In this document: positions 57,140 through 64,000 of the stretch, one piece after another
Layout of the letters: each line of letters opens with the position of its first letter
Numbering within the stretch: position 1 is the stretch's first letter
Source: Theristus sp. LFF4_11
Taxonomy: Eukaryota; Nematoda; Chromadorea; Monhysterida; Xyalidae
Length of the DNA stretch: 64,000 bases
Assembly (NCBI GenBank): GCA_030248135.1
Contig: JASANC010003653.1
Coordinates: 1-64,000, forward strand
Reading direction: 5' to 3'
Notes under the pieces: model-generated
The model's input: only the letters and a program-made list of their open reading frames with translations
Told to the model about the DNA's origin: nothing
The model's database searches: none
Program-made: the position numbers and the translations under genes

Positions 57140-58284
57140 TTTCAAATAAAGCCTAATCTGCATTGTCTAGAATATCAATATTAGTCGGTTGTGTACCTAA
57201 AAAAGGTAATCACCAAAATAAAAAAAACATAATTTCATAAATTTATAAAGGAACAGCGGCAATGAATATAATATAAACCTGTCAGCACATATTTGAACAT
57301 GAATATAAAATTCTAAATTGACCAATAAATAAAAATATTACAAATAATCGCGCTCGCAATGAAAAAAACAAAAAGCCATAAAACGCTAAAACCGTGAGAT
57401 GAGAATACATTATACGCGGGCAAAGAGTGTAACAGAAAACAGTAGATAATCGTTTCAATAATTCATCTTGTAACAACACACAAACAAGCGATAAAATATG
57501 GCGGCCGTTAGGAATGATATGTGTTTAAACGATACACACGCCACGCACAGCGGTGGTAGTTTATGGGCATTTTTATAAAACTGAAACGAAACTTATAACA
57601 CTTATATTTTAAAAATGTGCTGTGCAGAGAGAGAGAAACAACCATCTGAGACTGAGAGAGCATTATACCCAGTGGTGTCATCTGCAAACAACAACAGTGA
57701 AAATAAACGACTACGACTGCGATGTGGACACAGAAAGGACACAACTCCACAAAGTCAACGTCGTTCAATGCAACAAATCTACAAATGGCCATTTATGTCA
57801 AAACTGGACATGTTCCTCAGTATACAGCGAATCAGGCTGGTCTAATTTGAATCATCAGGTTGGATCTCAGATGGATCGATGGATAGGATGCGGTCATTGG
57901 TTTAAAAAGGGACCGGAAGCCAATCACTAATCACCGTTGAAACTTTACAATGTTCACGATCAACTTTTGAACTAATCGCAAGAAATAATTAGGTCCTTTT
58001 AGCGCCGAAAAATAAAGCAGCAATTGCGACAGTTGGTTTGGCGGGATCCGCAACAGATCGCACAAGCGAACGACAACGAATAAAAAACAACGAAACGCGA
58101 CGATGCGAGCAGAGGCGAGGTGCACTGAAAAAACACACACAGACACACACAACGCGTGTTTGCATTTAGTGGCAGTTTAGTTGATTATAAATGTATGTTC
58201 GCACTCTACGATTTCTGCGATTGGTATTCATATTTAAAAATTTTGAAAAAATAATTTTTGATTTTTGATCAAATGATGCTTGCA

Positions 58285-58370
58285 ATAAAGTCGTTGTAGG
58301 TTCCTAATCCTAAATGTAATCCTAATCCTAAGCCAAGCCTTTTTTATAAGATGAAAAAGGATCAAATTGG
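58285..58370. mobile_element. Partial copy of the GTCGTTGTAGGTTCCTAAT family
   Basis: Reads GTCGTTGTAGGTTCCTAATC, then AATCCTAATCCTAAGCCAAG, then a run of T and TATAAGATGAAA. One end only; no matching inverted end is visible. Confidence 0.6.
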
Positions 58371-59981
58371 TTTTTTTTTTTTCCACCTCCACCGTACATG
58401 TACTTTTAAATATGAAGCCGTACGGTTTTCTGCCCCTCCACATCCCCCCCCTCCCCGGTCTTGGGGGGCCCCGCAGAAACGGAGGTGTCAAGTCGACGTC
58501 TTTAAGCGATCAATCAAACGGCGCGACCGTGCGAGGCCATTCGTCTTTCGCTGCGAAACATCTTCGGAATACACACACGCAGCCAGCGAAACAGCAGCAG
58601 ACACGATGTTTTATGTGGCAGTTTGGAAGAATTATTATGGTATGATTATCGTTTTATGTGCTGCCAGAAATTATCGACACTGCGTTTCTTTCAGACACAA
58701 ACGGGGGTTGATGTCACAGAAAAAAGTGGCAATAATGTTTCAAAATTTCGATTCTTTTGGAATGTCAGTAATCTGTATTGACAGTCATGGATATGGTACC
58801 CGGCGGGGCAGTAAAAATCATTGCTAATATTTTGCGCTCAGGACAAAATATTTACTTTTATGCGCCTTCGAGAAATCAGTTTGGCAAACAGAAAGCACGA
58901 AGCAGCTTCGCATGCGATAGATGATAAAGCAAGCGCACACAGCTCTGTTATACCTTTTTGCTCTTCACCTCGAAATTGTGGTGCACGGTTGGTTAGGTTT
59001 TTATCAACAAAAACTAAACTATGAGAAGCTATAATATTGTATTAACCGCGTGTGAATTTATTATCAGAGAAAGAGACACTTCGATGCTAAAACACACACC
59101 ATGAATTTTGTTTAAGCGGCCCATAAAACTATGCCCTTGCCTAGTGTAAACACAAGGGCAAGGACACTATAACTTCCAGTAAGATTTTAGTTGCTAAACT
59201 GCCTAACCTTACTGTTGTTTGCTTATGCTTATGTGGCCCTCTTGAAGTTGAAAGTAAACTTTTTCAGGACACGCCAGAATGAGAACTGGGTACTGTGGAA
59301 ATATCTGAGTGATTTGCTGCAATTTTCAGCAAAATCAGCTCAATCAATTTTAGCAGCTACCCAACATAATAGATTTTAACATTGAATAATATCATCGATA
59401 CAGTCTATAATCACCAATGAAATCGATTCAAAATGATGCAAATCATTGAACAGGAATCAAGCGTGAATTTTCAGGCACAGTTTTCAGTTGTCAGTTTTCA
59501 AAAAACACAAGTTTCTTGTCAGAACTGCAACAATTTGTTTATACCAAATTGATGAACGTGCTCGTGCGCGCCCAGTAAAACACAGACGATCTCAGCGAGC
59601 GTTATTCAAAAAATAGAAAAAAAATTAAATCATAATGAACTACTGTGATGATTTTTTTTCGATTGCAGTGGAACGCCGGGGCGGGAGATACCAACTCACT
59701 GATAGTGCAAATTTGTAGCATCATATTGCGTTTTCGAAGTTGGTTTTTCGAAGTCACAGTTGTTGTTTTTTGTTTTAAAATTTTGATTGTATCTTGCCTG
59801 GTGGAAGGAAGCTGCAGAACAAAAAATGCTTGTCTGCGCAAATGTTTGTGGACGTTTTTGTCATCGACACGTTTTTGGGTTTTCTAAACAGAAAAACTAA
59901 ATACCGCTTTTTGAAAAATTTTGCACCAAGAGGAACGATGTTTTTATAAAAAAATTCACAAAATCAGTTCAGAAAATTATT

Positions 59982-60075
59982 GGGGCATTCATGAAGCGGT
60001 ATTTAGTGACGCGTAAATACATGTTAAAACGTACAATGAAGCTAAGCGTCACTGAAAACTGATTCATGAATGCCG
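59982..60075. mobile_element. Snapback element of the same hairpin family
   Basis: Ends GGGCATTCATGAA and TTCATGAATGCC, with TTTAGTGACGCG and GCGTCACTGAAA inside. It lies in the gene-free right end of the window. Confidence 0.75.
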
Positions 60076-63000
60076 CAGTCAACAACATCTGTCAGTCAAA
60101 TCAAGACGATACACTCACAAACTGAGCAAAATGTTCAAAAAATTATTTTCTCATGCAATACAAGAGTATCGAGGTAGCCTGTCGCGCTTGGCAGCTGGCA
60201 AAAATGAAACAACGAAAAAAAATTTAACGGCCTTTTAGAAAAGTCGAATTTTGATTGAAACAAAACAAAGTGCTAAGCGTTGCAAAGACGATGTTACACA
60301 TTGACATGGTAAAGGCCACATGGTGTTTTATCTTTATTTTTTAAATTTTAAAAGTGCCTGCTAATCGGTGGTGTTCTTTTGAAACATTTGAACGTGTCAG
60401 GTCAGGTGACGTTTATCGCAAAATATATCATTTTTATCAACAACGAAGAATGTTTGTAATCTCGAAGTGGATTCAGCTCTTGAATCCCTATTAAACAGTT
60501 CAAACTTGTAAAACCGGAATCTTCAGTGAAACCCCAGATCCCAAAAGCCAACCAAAATGCGTCGTCACGATTCTCACGAAAAACTGAAAACAATTTTTCA
60601 ATAAAAAGCAAATCACATTTTCCATCGAATAAAAACCGCAAATAATAATAACAAACCAACACTGAGCAAGAGACGTGACTTCGAAACACAAGCAAAAGAT
60701 CAAGCTGCACCACCAGGGGCCAGCAGGTTAAAAATGAGAAAAACACGCTAGAAAATCGCTGGAAAAAAGCCATGCCAACACGGTGCATACAAAATCTCCG
60801 GGCGTGATAATCTACTCCGCTTTTCGAATAAATATTCCGACCAAACTCGATCACGGAATAACGCATGGGCGAACAAAAAATCATACACACGGGTTTTTAG
60901 CTGTGTGCCGAGCGCATCGAGCTTGGTGAAAAGCTTGGAGGATCGTGATGCACAGAGAGCGCACAAAAAAACACCCGAAAAAATCCACACGCGGGTACAT
61001 ACGCGCGCACACGGAATGATAATGTTCATTTTGGTGCAAAAACACACACATAAACAACATTCAACAGGAATAAATGAAGAAGAAAACACGCGTGGAATAT
61101 TGAAATGTGTACGAAACGTACGGCACCGAGTGTTGGGGTTGGCGCCCAAAATCTGACGATTTTTCGTGGAGCCGGAAACCAAGCGGAAAGATTTCGATAT
61201 GCGATATTATGAACACGGTTACAACACATTTGTACTTTTGTGAACATTTAGCGCTATCTATCTCGGATTTTCACATCGGTTGTTTCGATCGGAGGCTCGT
61301 CGTGTTGGGTGTTCACAGCACCACGGGTACACACCTCCCACTCTCACCACAGAACACGTACACTTTGAAAATGGCTCGAAAAAACCGATAAACGCACAAG
61401 TTCTGAAACGCGATTATTCATATTTTTGCTTTTGTTCTCGGTGGAAGAATAACCGACTTTTTTGTTTCCAACAGAGCAAAAATTCCAATACCAGTGTATA
61501 TGACCCTCGGCCTCGGCAAAGGAACAGCTGAATCGTGGTTTTCGTTGACTCATATTTTTTCCCTTGCTACGTTTTTTGTGCCCGTGTGAAAGGTAGAATT
61601 TAAGCTTGAAAACGTAAGTTCAAATAAAAAACAAGTGTTGGGCAAAACATGTGCATTTGAACTTTGAAGTCTATGATTTCGATTGTGATCTCACATGGAA
61701 CTGCAGGCCCGGGTGCAGTTTTCAAATCGAGAAAATGAATATATTTGACGATCATGATATTGACATGCACTTCCCTCATGACAATTTGCAACAATACAAC
61801 CAATCAAAGAATGATTTGCAGGAAAAATTCAATTTACAACGAAAAAAGTCGCCGCAAGGAGCGCAGCGCACATGAGTAGTACGTAGACTTCGGCAACAAT
61901 AACAAATCAGAAATACATGTAACCTTGTTTTCATGATACAATGCCGTGTGTACAGTGTATATTTACGGACGATGCTTAACGAAATTCTTTGAAAAAAGCC
62001 TGTCGTCAAAAAAAGACGCGACAGCGGAAAACGTGCTAGAATTATAAATCAGATTGTGACTGTGGCTGTGTGCGCTCTCGGTTGATTGACACGTAGAACG
62101 GCCGAGAAACCGAAAAATTTTCGAACAGAAAAGACACCCGTGATTGCGTGTGCACCGGCTGGTCAGCAAAAAAAGGTGTATCACTGTGATATACGCGGGG
62201 TGGGGCGCAGTATCATCATCTGCTTTTTTCTCAACAAAAAACACAAAAAAACTGTGATTCAGAGGTAGTCAGAAGCACGGATGAGTCAAAAGGGCCCAGC
62301 CGAACATGCAAACACAATTATCTAAGCTCACTTTAAACGAAAGAACAACAGTTTTTACAGTGACATATTTGAAATTCTGTTGACTTTTTGCTAACACATA
62401 TATTTAGTATATATTTATGAACATTTTGACTGAAACTTCCTCAGAATCACGTGAAATATAAAGTTACAACAGCTATCAGAAGTCTGCGATCGGCAAAGGG
62501 CAGAACAGTGAACAACAAAAAGATAGTTCAAAAACTAAATTGTGATGGGTCGTTCGACGATGCGCACAATCGCCAATCTCTGTTCATTTTATTCTTTGTA
62601 TAGTCCATCCATCTTCGTCAGAATTTAGCGCCCGGAGGCCCCCGGTCTATATCGCAATTTTCGAATCCCAAAAGTATTTTTCGGAAAAAAAGAGAAACGA
62701 GAACATTTTGGTCATAAAACTACAGAATTCAAAACAGGAACACTGAAAAAATCGAAAGCTTACAGCGTTCAGATGACACATGCAAGCAAGCTGCACGCTA
62801 AATATAAACAGCCGCTTATTATTTTTTTGGCCGAACGGCAATAAATTTATGAAAATGGCCCATAAATCATCGAAATTGCCCAATAATGGCCCCATAACAA
62901 AATCGTCACTACATTTTTATGAGCTGTGTTGTGTGTAACACACACACACACACTGACAAATGAGCACACAGCGCACGTACAACGCATATGAACGCGCCAC

Positions 63001-64000
63001 AATATATTTTTCAACTTTTAAGTATAATAGCGCAAACATGTACACTCATGTCGCGAGCTAAGCAACAAGGATCGCTGCATATAGACGGTAAATCCAGGCT
63101 CATATTTCACTTTGCTTGAAACAAGCAACAGCACACTGCGGCGCTTGCAACGCAACGAAAATGGCAAAAAATAATTGATGGCCATCCGTGCCGTGCATTG
63201 TTGTGTGTTAGATGGCGTTCACATAAAAATGTTATGTGGCGAGATTTTGTGATTTATTACCGTCAGCTAGCACCCCCCCCCCCCCACCCCGAAAACTAAG
63301 CGTCACAAGGACGCGTTGGTCCGATCCAGAGTTTAGAGGACTCGACGCGCTGTATGTTTCTGTTGGCATTCGGATACAGGGTGCAACGAAACGATGCACC
63401 ACACGGTTGCAAAAGAATCCAGATAGTGCGCAAGAGTTCTCGCGCACACACGCCATAACACTCGCTCAAAACAAAATGTTTCGGAGTGATTTGACAATTT
63501 ATCAGAAAAAACCGACAATTTCCAGAAAAACTCGCCTCATGAACGAAACTCGGACACGAATTCAATTGTGTCGGCACACCGTGCGCGCGCGAGACAATCC
63601 ATATTTTTGAAAAATGCGCACCAAATGAACTGCGCCGCTGCAACGTTATGCACACGTCGAATGTAAGATATACGTGTATGTTTGTTACATGGACGGACAG
63701 AATAATACAGACACACACACAACGCCCGCGAAAACATACGGCACTGACCGGACCGCTGTGCTTGGTTTGGTCTGTGCGCCCCATAAATTGACTGCCATCG
63801 GCCATAAATCACTGGCATCGATGATTGATGGCACACCCTGCTCTGCTCTCGCTTTGCACTGCAGAAAAAAGTAGTGCTTGGGCCCCTCGCGACGACGCTG
63901 CAACGCAGTACTGAGTCTGTCAACTTTACCCCAATTTTTACTTGCATAGAGCTTTTGCTTTGCATCAGTCCCGGGACCTCCTGTGATTGTTTTTTTCCGG

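Larger units (their letters stand above)
57140..63999. other. Gene-free right end of the window
   Basis: About 6.9 kb with no exon I can support on either strand. It holds a partial dispersed repeat (58,285), a C-rich hairpin near 58,440-58,485 (CCCCTCCCCGG...GGGGGGCCCC), a short inverted pair GCCCTTGCC/GGCAAGG-like at 59,131-59,163, a snapback element (59,982) and a poly-C run at 63,270-63,285. It may be the promoter and large first intron or upstream region of the CUB-LDLa gene. Confidence 0.5.

Noticed and set aside
58351..58827. 158-residue frame in the gene-free right end
   Set aside because: It starts within a dispersed repeat and poly-T run, and composition changes along its length. 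No splice or family support.
63232..63965. Overlapping frames on both strands near the right edge
   Set aside because: All are mutual shadows without a plausible start context, domain or splice structure; a partial gene beyond the edge cannot be excluded.
1..63999. CRISPR arrays, operons or other prokaryotic systems
   Set aside because: No regularly spaced repeats, and all recognisable genes are spliced animal genes.

Overview
The window is nuclear DNA of a small-genome invertebrate animal. The genes are split by short GT-AG introns (about 45 to 2,000 bases) with T-rich TTTCAG acceptors. Exons are G+C-richer than the A+T-rich introns, genes lie close together on both strands, and short inverted-repeat elements and tRNA-derived SINEs are common. 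Gene content (receptor guanylate cyclase with a NIT domain, CUB-LDLa membrane protein, SLC22 carrier, PAF-acetylhydrolase I alpha type subunit, steroid 5-alpha-reductase, Abraxas-like protein) is animal. A compact ecdysozoan such as a nematode or tardigrade is my guess, but the sequence does not fix the phylum.

Bases 1-15,339 are dominated by a giant inverted repeat. The left arm (1-6,677) is the reverse complement of the right arm (8,711-15,339), with about 2 kb of unique spacer between them. Each arm carries a copy of a proline/glutamine-rich gene reading outward from the spacer. The right copy is complete (9,689-16,715). The left copy (minus strand) holds coding exons 1-6 and runs off the left edge. 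The arms are nearly identical except for homopolymer lengths, a few exon substitutions, and one sharply diverged block inside a G/C-tract element. The arms also carry several nested or adjacent inverted-repeat elements.

From 17.7 kb onward nine larger genes can be modelled, most of them end to end with every exon phase agreeing: SRD5A-like steroid reductase (+, 17,791-20,372); Abraxas-like MPN protein (-, 21,323-24,951); a three-longin-type trafficking protein (-, 27,694-31,236); PAFAH1B-like GDSL protein (+, 32,687-33,817); a 752-residue coiled-coil protein with a TPX2-like segment (-, 34,620-38,238); SLC22-type carrier (+, 41,600-44,054); NIT-domain guanylate cyclase (-, 45,666-49,005); GDNF-receptor/GAS1-like GPI-anchored protein (-, 49,529-51,966); CUB-LDLa transmembrane protein (-, 53,838-57,139). 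A few small candidate genes lie between them. The last 6.9 kb shows no gene I can support.

The genes do not form one pathway. The most notable single-gene observations are a receptor cyclase that keeps its metal- and GTP-binding residues but has lost both transition-state residues, a PAFAH1B-like protein with an intact catalytic triad but both oxyanion-hole residues replaced by aromatics, and two GC-AG introns in nearby genes that reading phase requires. All gene models come from reading frames, splice consensus and remembered family features only. No alignment or database search was run.
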